Below are positions 8,583 to 16,867 of a stretch of DNA of 64,000 bases, in pieces. The DNA is from Terrisporobacter petrolearius (GTDB taxonomy: Bacteria > Bacillota > Clostridia > Peptostreptococcales > Peptostreptococcaceae). Below the pieces are notes generated by a model. It was given only the letters and a program-made list of their open reading frames with translations, was not told the origin of the DNA and did not search any database. The translations under genes and the position numbers were made by a program. The DNA lies in NCBI RefSeq assembly GCF_032598785.1, contig NZ_CP102984.1; one strand, written 5' to 3'. Position 1 is the first letter of the stretch, and each line of letters begins with the position of its first letter.

Positions 8583-9095
8583 ATGTTTTATGAATATGAT
8601 AGAATAGCTGCTGTTCAGTATGCAAGACAATGGGCATTGAAAAGAAATCCTAAATTTCAAGATTATGAAGATTGGGGAGGTAATTGTACCAACTATATTT
8701 CTCAATGTGTAAATGCAGGAGGAGTTCCCATGGACCCTTATGGTGACAATGTGATGAAACAGTGGTATTGGTATAGTGATAAAAAGAGAACACCTAGTTG
8801 GACGGCGTCACAGCCATTTTTTGAGTATTTTACTGGAAATAACAAAGGTAATACAAAGAATTTTGGAGTATACGCAGCAGAAGCCGACTATGATGACTTG
8901 GAGTTAGGTGATATTGTTCAATTAGTAAAAGATGGGAGGGCATACCATACAATGATAATAACGGGAATATTATTTGACGGAGATAAAGTTCATGATTACC
9001 TTGAAAGTCAAAATACTTATGATTTATTAGATTACCCTTTGAGTTTGAAGGTTGGAGAAAGACGATACTTAAAAATATTTGGATATTATATGTAA
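8583..9095 (+). CDS. Amidase_6-domain protein (putative peptidoglycan amidase)
   Basis: Small (170 aa) protein matching the 'putative amidase domain' Amidase_6 (PF12671). It has the N-terminal YDRIAAVQYARQWA, the Cys motif GGNCTNYISQC and a His motif AYHTMIITG, with LELGDIVQL between them. The Cys/His arrangement resembles a NlpC/P60-like papain fold. There is no signal peptide, so export would need another route, or it acts inside, for example during sporulation. The ribosome binding site is TGGGGTGAA. Gene order ties it to the preceding DUF3298-like gene. Confidence 0.8.
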   Translation: MFYEYDRIAAVQYARQWALKRNPKFQDYEDWGGNCTNYISQCVNAGGVPMDPYGDNVMKQWYWYSDKKRTPSWTASQPFFEYFTGNNKGNTKNFGVYAAEADYDDLELGDIVQLVKDGRAYHTMIITGILFDGDKVHDYLESQNTYDLLDYPLSLKVGERRYLKIFGYYM

Positions 9096-9189
9096 TATGT
9101 AAAGTTGAAAAGAATCTTTCTTGGTGTTAAAATAAATTTATCAGAATTATTTTCATTATATGGAATAATATGCTAAGAAGGGTGAAATT

Positions 9190-10002
9190 ATGGCAAGACA
9201 AAACAAAAAAGCAAAACATGGGAAAAAAAGAACTAGAATAAATAAAAGAAAGTTGATTATTGTAACCTTAGGTCTATTAATAGTAGCATTTGGTTTATTT
9301 AAAGCTTTTCAAAGTGTATTTTCAGGGATATCTGTAGCAAAGGAAAATGTAGGGTCTCTTATTACAGCAGTATTTGGAGTTGGTGAAGATGCTAGCAAAG
9401 TAAACAAAGAAAAACAATTTGATTTACAAGAGGAAGGTACTACAGAAAAAAAGAAATATATAGTGTATATTGATGTTGGTCATGGAGGTACAGACGTAGG
9501 ATATAAAACAAGCAATGGGGTTTTAGAAAAAGATTTAGATTTACAGATAAGTAAATTAGTTTCATCTAGACTATCTTCTCAAGGGGATATTAGTGTGGTT
9601 GTGTCACGAAATACAGACACTAATTTATCTAATAGTGAAAGAGTAGAAGATGCTAATAAACAAAATGCGGATCTCTTTGTGTCCATTCACATGACTGGTA
9701 ATGAAGATAATAAAGCAGAAGGAGTTCAAACATTTTATAGAGTGGGAGCAAATGATGCTTCAGATGAATTCGCAACACTGATACAAAAGTCTGTATCAGC
9801 ATATGTAGACTTGAAGGATAGAGGAGTTACACCTTTTACATTTGACGTATTACAAGGCAACAATATGCCAGCAATATTAATACAATGTGGTTTTTTAAGC
9901 AATCCTGAAGAAGAAAAAAAATTAACAAATCCTGAGTTCCAAAAAGATTTGGCAGAAGGGATATATCAAGGAATTTTATCTTTTTTAGATACTCAAGGAT
10001 AA
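9190..10002 (+). CDS. N-acetylmuramoyl-L-alanine amidase (Amidase_3) with Gln at the catalytic Glu position
   Basis: Membrane-anchored murein amidase-like protein. A basic N-terminus and one transmembrane helix (residues 22-40) precede a linker, then the Amidase_3 domain (90-268). Zinc ligands His98 (DVGHGG), Glu113 (LEKDL) and His167 (SIHMTG) are intact. The family's C-terminal catalytic glutamate, normally in a [VL]IExGFLSN context, is Gln232 here (ILIQCGFLSN, codon CAA). This may abolish or weaken catalysis. It resembles CwlD in size and topology, but no germination genes lie nearby. A gene for a small cytoplasmic protein follows after 16 bases. Confidence 0.85.
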   Translation: MARQNKKAKHGKKRTRINKRKLIIVTLGLLIVAFGLFKAFQSVFSGISVAKENVGSLITAVFGVGEDASKVNKEKQFDLQEEGTTEKKKYIVYIDVGHGGTDVGYKTSNGVLEKDLDLQISKLVSSRLSSQGDISVVVSRNTDTNLSNSERVEDANKQNADLFVSIHMTGNEDNKAEGVQTFYRVGANDASDEFATLIQKSVSAYVDLKDRGVTPFTFDVLQGNNMPAILIQCGFLSNPEEEKKLTNPEFQKDLAEGIYQGILSFLDTQG

Positions 10003-10018
10003 AACAGGAGGAATAATA

Positions 10019-10477
10019 ATGGAGAATCTACAAGTAAAGAAAGTTTTACTAGAGGAAGCCTTAAGGAAAAAATCTATGGAAAATATGTTTACTATTGTAG
10101 AAAAAGAAAACCTAGTTTTATTTAGATCTTTTCAAGAAATTTATGTTAATAATTGTTTGACAGCAATAATATTAAGTGAATCTGCTTATACAATGATTAA
10201 TATTTTCTTTGGAAAATTAGTACTAGAAGATAAAAGAAATGAAGTACTAAACTTAATCAATAGTTTAAACACTACTTATACAGCAAATAAATTTGTACTT
10301 AGTAAAAGTAATGAACTTATTCTTCAAGTACCATATATATCATTAGCAGATGATTTTAATGGAGAGTTGGTAATTGATTTATTGAGAGAGTTGTTAATAA
10401 TATTAGTAAAAAAAGAATATATTAAGTTTAAAGACATACTGGGAGATAGTATGATGATGGACTTTGTAAATAATTAA
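10019..10477 (+). CDS. YbjN-like small protein of unknown function
   Basis: A 152-aa acidic protein without signal or membrane segments. The middle part (NEVLNLINSLNTTYTANKF followed by alternating strands and an ALADDF-like helix) resembles the YbjN / type III chaperone-like fold, in which a helix precedes a short beta sheet. That is pattern-based inference. It starts 16 bases after the amidase stop with GGAGG as ribosome binding site, so it is probably translated from the same transcript. A terminator follows. Confidence 0.5.
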   Translation: MENLQVKKVLLEEALRKKSMENMFTIVEKENLVLFRSFQEIYVNNCLTAIILSESAYTMINIFFGKLVLEDKRNEVLNLINSLNTTYTANKFVLSKSNELILQVPYISLADDFNGELVIDLLRELLIILVKKEYIKFKDILGDSMMMDFVNN

Positions 10478-10480
10478 TTA

Positions 10481-10512
10481 AAAAACCTTAAGCATTTGCT
10501 TAAGGTTTTTTA
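10481..10512 (+). terminator. Terminator after the YbjN-like gene
   Basis: AAAAACCTTAAGCA pairs perfectly with TGCTTAAGGTTTTT, ending in T residues. Confidence 0.85.
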
Positions 10513-10588
10513 GTTGAGGCAATATGTATAAAACATTGTACATGATGGTAATAATCTTTAATAAGAAATTTTAAAGAAGGGATTTATT

Positions 10589-10990
10589 ATGTGTAAGATA
10601 ACTGATTTTTATCAATATAAATACTGTAGAGGAAATTACTTTATCAATGTATTTATTAATAAAGAGTCAGCAAAAGGAATGAAGTCATTGTTATTAGAAA
10701 AATTAAAAGAAAAAAATTTAAGTAAAGAATATAGATGTGTTTATACTATTTTGTTGGACAAAATAAATAAAAATATGAAAGAAAGTATTTATGTAAAACT
10801 TAGAATAAATAAATGTTATTTACAATATCTAAAGGATTTATATTATGATTTTTATGATAGAGAAGAAAGTTTATATGTTAAAGAAGTAATATGTCATTTA
10901 CAATATTTTATTGAAGAAGATGGTGAAAGTATTTTTAAATTTTATTATTTGATGGAAAATACTAAAATAAGTGCTTTATCAAAAATGTGA
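10589..10990 (+). CDS. Hypothetical protein, 133 aa
   Basis: Not recognised. It is lysine- and tyrosine-rich, predicted mostly helical, with no signal peptide or transmembrane helix and no clustered cysteines. GAAGGGAT precedes the ATG at a good distance. It sits alone between two terminators and converges on the cotJ operon. Confidence 0.5.
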   Translation: MCKITDFYQYKYCRGNYFINVFINKESAKGMKSLLLEKLKEKNLSKEYRCVYTILLDKINKNMKESIYVKLRINKCYLQYLKDLYYDFYDREESLYVKEVICHLQYFIEEDGESIFKFYYLMENTKISALSKM

Positions 10991-11014
10991 AAATTAATTT
11001 AAATAAAATTTTAA

Positions 11015-11053
11015 AGGTTGCATGTGAAAAATTTTACTTGCAACCTCTTTTAA
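11015..11053. terminator. Bidirectional terminator between the hypothetical gene and cotJC
   Basis: AGGTTGCA and TGCAACCT (8 bp) are flanked by A-rich sequence on one side and T-rich on the other, so it can serve both converging genes. Confidence 0.65.
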
Positions 11054-11070
11054 ATATATATTTTTAAATA

Positions 11071-11643
11071 TTAAAATATTTTTTTACAATCAGTATAATC
11101 ATAAACGTCCATTAAAGCTTCCCCAAATCTTTGATAATGAACGATTTCTCTTTCTGCTAAAAATCTTAATACAGCAATTATATCAACATCATCAGTAAGA
11201 TTAATTAGTTGATAATAAGTAGCTAATGCTTTTTGTTCAGCAGCCATATCTTCGTGCAAATTAGTTATTGAATCACCAAATACATTAATATAAGCAGTAG
11301 TAAAAGGTACACCGTTAGCATCACTCGGTTGTAATCCATGTCCAAATTGTGCAAAATTTGGACCTAGCCCATAGGCTTTCATTTCTTCTGGTGTAGCATC
11401 TTCAGTTAACTGATAAAGCATAGATGATATTACCTCAACGTGAGCTAGTTCTTCTGTACCAATATCTGTTAGTAAACCCTTTGTTTTTCCAGTAGGCATA
11501 GTATATCTTTGTTGTAAATATCTAAGTGCAGCAGCCATTTCTCCGTTAGGTCCACCAAGCTGAGTCATTATAAGTTTAGCCATTCGTAAATCCTTAGACT
11601 TTAAAACAACTGGAAATTGTAATGTCTTTTCATATATCCACAT
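11071..11643 (-). CDS. cotJC: Spore coat protein CotJC (manganese catalase-like)
   Basis: Ferritin-like four-helix protein of the Mn-catalase family found in the inner spore coat. The start MWIYEKTLQFPV, MTQLGGPNGEMAAALRYLQQ and the metal-ligand helices (ELAHVEVIS, HEDMAAEQKALATYYQ, AEREIVHYQRFGEAL) are characteristic. At 190 aa it is full length. It is the third gene of cotJABC, 23 bases after cotJB. Such operons are transcribed in the mother cell by sigma E in Bacillus; I could not define a sigma E promoter here with confidence. Confidence 0.95.
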   Translation of the reverse strand: MWIYEKTLQFPVVLKSKDLRMAKLIMTQLGGPNGEMAAALRYLQQRYTMPTGKTKGLLTDIGTEELAHVEVISSMLYQLTEDATPEEMKAYGLGPNFAQFGHGLQPSDANGVPFTTAYINVFGDSITNLHEDMAAEQKALATYYQLINLTDDVDIIAVLRFLAEREIVHYQRFGEALMDVYDYTDCKKIF

Positions 11644-11666
11644 ATATTTAATCCCCCTATTTTTAT

Positions 11667-11933
11667 CTATTCATAATATTCTCTTTGCCATGGCCAAGGA
11701 TCATCAACCCATTGGAAAGGACAATCACTACGACTATGACCAAAATTCATCAATGGCCCGTATTTTTTTTCAAAAGATTTAACTGCTTGCTCAAACTGTT
11801 GTCCTAATGAATTATATAAACATACAGCATTTTTATCTTCTGGATGATTATCTAAATATAAATTTAAATCTACACATGCAAAGCATAGTTCTTGAATTTT
11901 TCTTATTTGTTCTCCTCTAGTCATACTAGCCAT
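11667..11933 (-). CDS. cotJB: Spore coat protein CotJB
   Basis: Small coat protein (88 aa), partner of CotJC. The helical LCFACVDLNLYLDNHPEDK segment and the C-terminal FQWVDDPWPWQREYYE are typical of the family. Its start codon shares a base with the cotJA stop codon, indicating translational coupling. The ribosome binding site lies inside the end of cotJA. Confidence 0.95.
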   Translation of the reverse strand: MASMTRGEQIRKIQELCFACVDLNLYLDNHPEDKNAVCLYNSLGQQFEQAVKSFEKKYGPLMNFGHSRSDCPFQWVDDPWPWQREYYE

Positions 11934-12142
11934 TACCTTCTACCTCCTACTCTCTTTTTAGGTGATGAGTATAATGCTGGGTTGTACATTTCAGAATCAA
12001 ATAAGTTTAACTCTGGGAAAATTGTACCATATTTTAAAGCACATTCAAGATTGTATATCTTTGTAAGCACTTGGTCATTTATATATGGTCTTACTAAACA
12101 GCAACCACAGTTTTGTGAAACTCCTCTTGACGTATTTTCCAT
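11933..12142 (-). CDS. cotJA: Spore coat protein CotJA
   Basis: First gene of the cotJ operon, 69 aa. The Cys-Gly-Cys-Cys and LVRPYINDQVLTKIYN segment is characteristic, as is the YNPALYSSP region near the C-terminus. AAGGAGGTTTT is a strong ribosome binding site. CotJA is needed for CotJC incorporation in B. subtilis. The upstream 150 bases divide it from the divergent TtcA-like gene. Confidence 0.92.
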   Translation of the reverse strand: MENTSRGVSQNCGCCLVRPYINDQVLTKIYNLECALKYGTIFPELNLFDSEMYNPALYSSPKKRVGGRR

Positions 12143-12295
12143 ATTGTCAAAACCTCCTTGTTGAATTAGATATTTCTATCTTAGTTTTATACTATTCCAA
12201 TTATTCGAAATCGTGAGTACTTGCTTGTATAAAACCTATGAAATATGATAAAATTAATTTTATGCATAGATATGTAGAGAATATGAGGTGAAAAG

Positions 12296-13165
12296 ATGAG
12301 TGAATTAGCAGGAAATGGCTGTCAAATAATTGTACCTTTTGACGAGCGTAAACCTTTAAAAGAAATTGAAAAAAGTATATTAAAAAAATATAGAAAATAC
12401 ACTTGGTCTAAATTTATAAAAGCAATAAAAGATTATAAATTAGTTGAAGAAGGAGATAAAGTAGCTGTAGCAATATCTGGAGGAAAAGATAGCTTACTTA
12501 TGGCAAAAATGTTTCAAGAATTAAAAAGACACGGACAAGTGAACTTTGAATTGGAATTTATAGCAATGGATCCAGGGTATCATAAAGATATAAGACAACT
12601 ATTAATTGATAATTGCGAGTACTTAGAAATACCAATAAAATTATTTGATGCAAATATATTCGAAGTTGCAGATGAGATAGCAAGTGATTATCCTTGTTAT
12701 ATGTGTGCAAGAATGAGAAGAGGGGCTTTATACAATAAAGCTGAAGAACTAGGATGTAATAAGTTAGCTTTAGGGCATCATTTTGACGATGTTATAGAAA
12801 CTACAATGCTTAACTTATTATGTGCTGGAAACTTTAAAACAATGCTTCCAAAGCTTAATTCAACAAACTTTGATGGAATACAAATAATAAGACCTCTTTA
12901 TTATATAAGAGAAGAAAGCATTATAAAATTCATTCAAAATAGTGGAATATGGCCGCTAAATTGTGCGTGTATGGTTGCGGCTAAAAAAACAGGTAATAAA
13001 AGATATGAAATTAAAGACTTAATTAAATCATTAGGCGACAATTTCCAAGAAGTTGAAAAATCCATATTTAGATCGGCTCAAAATGTATATTTAGATTCAG
13101 TTTTAGGCTGGGAGAAAGATGGAAAAAGACATTCTTTCTTAGATAAATTTGAAGATGAAGAATAA
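12296..13165 (+). CDS. TtcA-like PP-loop tRNA thiolation ATPase
   Basis: ATP pyrophosphatase family enzyme, likely a tRNA 2-thiocytidine synthetase homologue. The PP-loop is VAISGGKDSLLMAK (about residues 58-71). The Cys motif PCYMCARMRRG, LALGHHFDDVIET and a later Cys pair (NCACMVA) fit an Fe-S-dependent TtcA family member, in which three cysteines hold a [4Fe-4S] cluster. It is 289 aa, near normal. The ribosome binding site is GAGGTGAAAAG. It is transcribed alone and ends in a terminator. Another tRNA-thiolating specificity is possible. Confidence 0.82.
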   Translation: MSELAGNGCQIIVPFDERKPLKEIEKSILKKYRKYTWSKFIKAIKDYKLVEEGDKVAVAISGGKDSLLMAKMFQELKRHGQVNFELEFIAMDPGYHKDIRQLLIDNCEYLEIPIKLFDANIFEVADEIASDYPCYMCARMRRGALYNKAEELGCNKLALGHHFDDVIETTMLNLLCAGNFKTMLPKLNSTNFDGIQIIRPLYYIREESIIKFIQNSGIWPLNCACMVAAKKTGNKRYEIKDLIKSLGDNFQEVEKSIFRSAQNVYLDSVLGWEKDGKRHSFLDKFEDEE

Positions 13166-13175
13166 AATATAAAAT

Positions 13176-13207
13176 AACCGTTGAAATAACAATTCAACGG
13201 TTTTTCT
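13176..13207 (+). terminator. Terminator after the TtcA-like gene
   Basis: AACCGTTGAA pairs with TTCAACGGTT, followed by T residues. Confidence 0.85.
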
Positions 13208-13260
13208 TTATATTAATTATGATAAAATATAATTATAGCTATAAAGAGAGGGGAATTATT

Positions 13261-14271
13261 TTGAAGAAAATTTACATGGATTTTGAAATGAATATGCCAA
13301 GTTCCAAAAGTAAGAGGGAGGGGTTTAAAGCAGAAATCATAGCGATAGGTGCTATTAAATATGATACTAAAAGTGGAAAAATAGATAAGTTTAAATCTTT
13401 AATCAAACCTGTAACTAATCAAGAAGTTTTTCCTCATATTGAGGAACTTACCCATATTACAACTAAAGATTTGGAAACTGCTCCAACCTATGAAAATGTT
13501 ATGAGAAATTTTAAATCATGGCTTGGTATATATTCAGATATTGAAGGAATTTATACCTTTGGAAATTTAGACTTAACTTGTTTTAATTATACAGATAGAT
13601 TAAGCTCTCAAAAAAATAATCATCCAAGATTTTTAAACAATATAAGAAATTTATTTGTAGATATTAAAGATAAGTATATAAATTATGGTATGAAGTGTAT
13701 GAATTATGTATCTTTAAAAAATCTTTTAGAATATGCAAATGTAAAGTTTTGTGGAGATGCACATGATCCACTGTATGATGCATATAATTTATATATATTA
13801 GACAAGGTCTTAGAAGAAAATGATAAAATAAGAAATTTATTAATAATACACGATTTTTTAAAACCACCCTTCACGGCCTTAAATGAAGATTTGGAAAATA
13901 GATTTGAAGAATACAGACAGTACTTATATAATCAAAATGGGGAATTTGATATTTACTGTATATCTTTAGAAATTATTAAAACTATTAAACTATATTTATT
14001 ATCCATAAAAGAGATAAATGTTCACGAGATAGATATTATTCGAGATGTAAGTAAAAAACTAGAATCTTTGGATAAATTAAAAGACATAAAAGAAGGTTAT
14101 TTTTATGTTTTAGATAATTTGTACCTAGACATGAAAGAATTATTAGACGATGCTCTTTTGTATAAGTTGAATCAACAGGAATATGAGGAAGAAGTTGATA
14201 ATATAATTGATTTATTTAATGAAGATTTAGAAGTAGAAAATATAACTGAAGTAGCAACAGATATAACGTAA
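13261..14271 (+). CDS. DEDD-family 3'-5' exonuclease with long C-terminal extension
   Basis: RNase T/DnaQ-fold nuclease. The ExoI motif is IYMDFEMN, ExoII includes TFGNLDLTCF, and ExoIII is the HDPLYDAYNLY segment, as in KapD/ERI-1-like enzymes. The nuclease domain takes about 200 residues; the remaining 140 are acidic, helical and unassigned. I chose the TTG at 13261 because GAGAGGGG ends seven bases before it; an in-frame ATG at 13219 has no ribosome binding site and overlaps a TATAAT-like box. Substrate (RNA or DNA) is not determined. Confidence 0.8.
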   Translation: MKKIYMDFEMNMPSSKSKREGFKAEIIAIGAIKYDTKSGKIDKFKSLIKPVTNQEVFPHIEELTHITTKDLETAPTYENVMRNFKSWLGIYSDIEGIYTFGNLDLTCFNYTDRLSSQKNNHPRFLNNIRNLFVDIKDKYINYGMKCMNYVSLKNLLEYANVKFCGDAHDPLYDAYNLYILDKVLEENDKIRNLLIIHDFLKPPFTALNEDLENRFEEYRQYLYNQNGEFDIYCISLEIIKTIKLYLLSIKEINVHEIDIIRDVSKKLESLDKLKDIKEGYFYVLDNLYLDMKELLDDALLYKLNQQEYEEEVDNIIDLFNEDLEVENITEVATDIT

Positions 14272-14299
14272 AATGATTTCAAAAGAAATCATTTTTTTT
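14270..14299 (+). terminator. Terminator after the exonuclease gene
   Basis: AAAATGATTTC / GAAATCATTTT stem (11 bp), loop AAAA, then T run; it begins at the stop codon. Confidence 0.85.
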
Positions 14300-14363
14300 G
14301 TTTTAAATAATAAATATTATAAATATAAATAAGAAAGAGAATTATGTAAGAGGAGGGGGTTGT

Positions 14364-15062
14364 ATGTTTATAACTACAGTTATAAAAATGTCTACTTTAA
14401 TAAAAATAATATTTTTTATTGTTATTGCAGTGGTAATAGTAAGATATATAAAAAATATTAAAACATCCGTAGTGGGGAGCAAAAAAACTATTAATTACTT
14501 ATTAAGAAGAAACACCAAATCGTTCCTTAAAAATAGGTACAATATGTTTAATATACATAGTAGGAATGAAGATGCAAAGGTGTACAACATAAATAGTGAT
14601 GAGGATGTAATAAGATATACTAATGGAGATATTTATAAAGGTCAAATTAAAAATGGTATAAGAGAAGGTCTTGGAACTTGCTACTTTGCCAATAAGGATG
14701 TTTATGAGGGAATGTGGAAAAATGATAAAATGGAATGTGTAGGTAAATATGTATTTGCAGACAAATCTTTTTATAGTGGTGATTTTAAAAATGGATGTAA
14801 GGAAGGTATTGGAGTTTATACTTGTGAAGACTACAAATATATTGGCCAATATTATGCAGATAGAAAAGGAAGAGTAGGAACATTCCATCTACCAGAAAAT
14901 TCATATTTAAAAGTTATTATTGAAAATGGGACAATTGTAGAAGGCACATATATAAGAGAAGGGCATGAAGAGGAATATATTTATAATATTGATTTAAGTA
15001 ATGAAAGAGAAGTAATTAAGAATATTAGATCTTATTTTGTAAAGGATGTTTCTAATATATAA
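14364..15062 (+). CDS. Membrane-anchored MORN-repeat protein
   Basis: 232 aa with one N-terminal transmembrane helix (about residues 7-28), a basic stretch, and then about five MORN repeats starting YTNGDIYKGQIKNGIREGLG and including YEGMWKNDKM and YSGDFKNGCKEGIG. MORN repeats form beta-hairpin arrays that bind lipids or proteins. The repeat part probably faces the cytoplasm because the N-terminal flank is short and uncharged, but orientation is uncertain. GAGGAGGG is the ribosome binding site. It lies 26 bases before the subtilisin gene, so they may be co-expressed. Confidence 0.8.
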   Translation: MFITTVIKMSTLIKIIFFIVIAVVIVRYIKNIKTSVVGSKKTINYLLRRNTKSFLKNRYNMFNIHSRNEDAKVYNINSDEDVIRYTNGDIYKGQIKNGIREGLGTCYFANKDVYEGMWKNDKMECVGKYVFADKSFYSGDFKNGCKEGIGVYTCEDYKYIGQYYADRKGRVGTFHLPENSYLKVIIENGTIVEGTYIREGHEEEYIYNIDLSNEREVIKNIRSYFVKDVSNI

Positions 15063-15087
15063 ATTAATAATATTGGAGTGAAATATT

Positions 15088-16017
15088 ATGAAAAACCAAA
15101 ATGATGATTATAAAATAAAACTTATTCCTTTTATAATGAATAGAGGAGTAAAAAATACAGGAAAAACACCTTATGGAGTAACCATGATTCAAGCAAAAAA
15201 TATGTGGAGTGAATCTAGTAGGGGGGAAGGTATAAATATTGCAGTAATAGACTCAGGTTGCGATATTGACCATGAAAGCTTAAAAGAGAATATTGTATTT
15301 GTTAGAAATTTTACAGATGAAGATAAGAAAAATCCAAATATAGTAATTGATAGGGTTGGTCATGGTACTCATGTGGCAGGAATTATAGCTGCAAATGGAA
15401 ATAATAATACAGTAGTTGGAGTAGCTCCATGGGCTAATTTATACATTTTAAAAGCTATTGATAGAACTGGAAGTGGAAAAGTAAATTGGGTTATTAATGC
15501 GATAAATTATGCTGTGGAGAAGAACGTTGATATTATATCTATGTCCCTTGGTATGCCGAACAATGACCCAAAGCTTGAAAAAGCAATAAAACATGCTGTT
15601 AATAATAATATATTAGTGGTATGCGCTGCTGGTAATGAAGGTGATGGAAATGCAGGTGATTTTGAATACTCGTATCCTGCATCTTATGTGGATGTAATAT
15701 CAGTGGGCGCAGTAGATAAAAAAGGAGTTCCAGCTAGTTTTTCAAATGCCAATTTGGTAGTAGACTTGGTAGCTCCAGGGGTTGATGTAGTATCTACTTA
15801 TCCTAATAATCAATTTGCAAGTTTAAGCGGAACAAGTATGGCAGCTCCACATGTCACTGGAAGTTTAGCATTACTTAAAAATTGGTCTCATGAAGAATTT
15901 CAAAGAGATTTAACTCAAGAAGAGATTTACGCACAACTTATAAAGTATACAAAAAATTTAGGATATCCTAGAACAGTGCAAGGTAATGGATTGATTTATT
16001 TAAAAGATAAAAAATAA
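15088..16017 (+). CDS. Intracellular subtilisin-like serine protease
   Basis: S8 family protease with catalytic Asp55 (AVIDSGCD), His92 (GHGTHVAG) and Ser250 (GTSMAAPHV), and the oxyanion Asn183 (AAGNEG). It has no signal peptide. A short N-terminal extension contains LIPF (residues 12-15), the LIPY/F motif that folds over the active site of intracellular subtilisin zymogens in Bacillus until cleaved. It is 309 aa, the normal size for ISP. Role is probably bulk protein turnover at stationary phase or sporulation. Confidence 0.93.
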   Translation: MKNQNDDYKIKLIPFIMNRGVKNTGKTPYGVTMIQAKNMWSESSRGEGINIAVIDSGCDIDHESLKENIVFVRNFTDEDKKNPNIVIDRVGHGTHVAGIIAANGNNNTVVGVAPWANLYILKAIDRTGSGKVNWVINAINYAVEKNVDIISMSLGMPNNDPKLEKAIKHAVNNNILVVCAAGNEGDGNAGDFEYSYPASYVDVISVGAVDKKGVPASFSNANLVVDLVAPGVDVVSTYPNNQFASLSGTSMAAPHVTGSLALLKNWSHEEFQRDLTQEEIYAQLIKYTKNLGYPRTVQGNGLIYLKDKK

Positions 16018-16029
16018 ATAGTTTTTTAT

Positions 16030-16071
16030 AGCTTGGAACTTAATTATAATAAGTTTCAAGCTGTTTTTTTT
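16030..16071 (+). terminator. Terminator after the subtilisin gene
   Basis: AGCTTGGAACTTA with TAAGTTTCAAGCT (13 bp, one wobble), then a T run. Confidence 0.85.
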
Positions 16072-16138
16072 ACAAAAAATATAAAATTTCATTTTTTATC
16101 TCAAAATTTTACAAAAAAAATGATATAATGAATTAGAA

Positions 16139-16155
16139 AGTAACAAAATTGTAAC
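16139..16155 (+). promoter_or_regulatory. WalR-like direct repeat before ftsEX-pcsB
   Basis: AGTAAC-AAAAT-TGTAAC matches the WalR consensus TGTWAH-N5-TGTWAH at 11 of 12 positions. A TATAAT box at 16124-16129 lies just upstream. In Gram-positive bacteria WalRK controls wall hydrolases including pcsB in streptococci. Confidence 0.4.
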
Positions 16156-16195
16156 TAATTAGATGCTTAAAATTAAAATATATGGAGTTGAGACA

Positions 16196-16867
16196 ATGAT
16201 TAAATTTACAAAAGTTGAGAAGCAATACTCTGATGGAAATAAATGTCTAAAAGATATAAATCTTACAATAGATAAAGGAGAATTTGTTTTTTTAGTAGGA
16301 CATTCAGGAGCAGGGAAATCAAGTCTTCTAAAAATAATAACTAGAGAAGAAAAAGTTACAGATGGAACGATTATAGTTAATAAAGAAAACATAACTAATA
16401 TAAAAAACTCAATGCTACACAAATACAGAAGAAATATAGGAATAGTTTTCCAAGATTACAGATTAATCAAAGAAAAAACTGTATATGAAAATGTTGAATT
16501 AGCCCTTAGAGTAGTAGGAGAAAATCCTAAGAATATAAGATCCAAGGTTATGGATGTTTTAGAAAGAGTAGGTATAGCCCATAAGTATAAAAAATATCCA
16601 GATGAATTATCAGGTGGTGAGTGTCAAAGAGTTGGTATAGCCAGGGCATTAGTAAATAAGCCATCTATTATAATTGCCGATGAATGTACAGGAAATCTAG
16701 ATATGGACAATTCTATTTCAATAATGAAGCTACTACAAGATATAAATAAAGTAGGCATCACAGTAATCATGGCTACTCATAATTTGGAGTTAGTAAGAGA
16801 ATTTCCTAGGAGAATTGTGAAAATTGAAAGTGGCAAAATAATTTATGACACAAAGAGGTGTGAATAA
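16196..16867 (+). CDS. ftsE: Cell division ABC ATPase FtsE
   Basis: ATPase of the FtsEX complex, which activates a periplasm-facing or wall-facing hydrolase rather than transporting a substrate. Walker A GHSGAGKSS, signature LSGGECQRVGIARAL and Walker B IIIADECTGNLD are visible; the usual ADEPTGNLD has Cys instead of Pro. The start at 16196 follows GGAG and gives the standard MIKFTKVEKQY N-terminus; an in-frame ATG at 16163 adds 11 unlikely residues. The stop codon overlaps the ftsX start by one base. Confidence 0.93.
   Translation: MIKFTKVEKQYSDGNKCLKDINLTIDKGEFVFLVGHSGAGKSSLLKIITREEKVTDGTIIVNKENITNIKNSMLHKYRRNIGIVFQDYRLIKEKTVYENVELALRVVGENPKNIRSKVMDVLERVGIAHKYKKYPDELSGGECQRVGIARALVNKPSIIIADECTGNLDMDNSISIMKLLQDINKVGITVIMATHNLELVREFPRRIVKIESGKIIYDTKRCE

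Noticed and set aside
11892..12164. 90-codon plus-strand frame
   Set aside because: Antisense to cotJA and the start of cotJB, both clearly real.
12143..12260. Sigma E promoter for the cotJ operon
   Set aside because: GAATAAT and TATACAAG-like boxes exist on the minus strand, but no pair has the right spacing, so no call was made.
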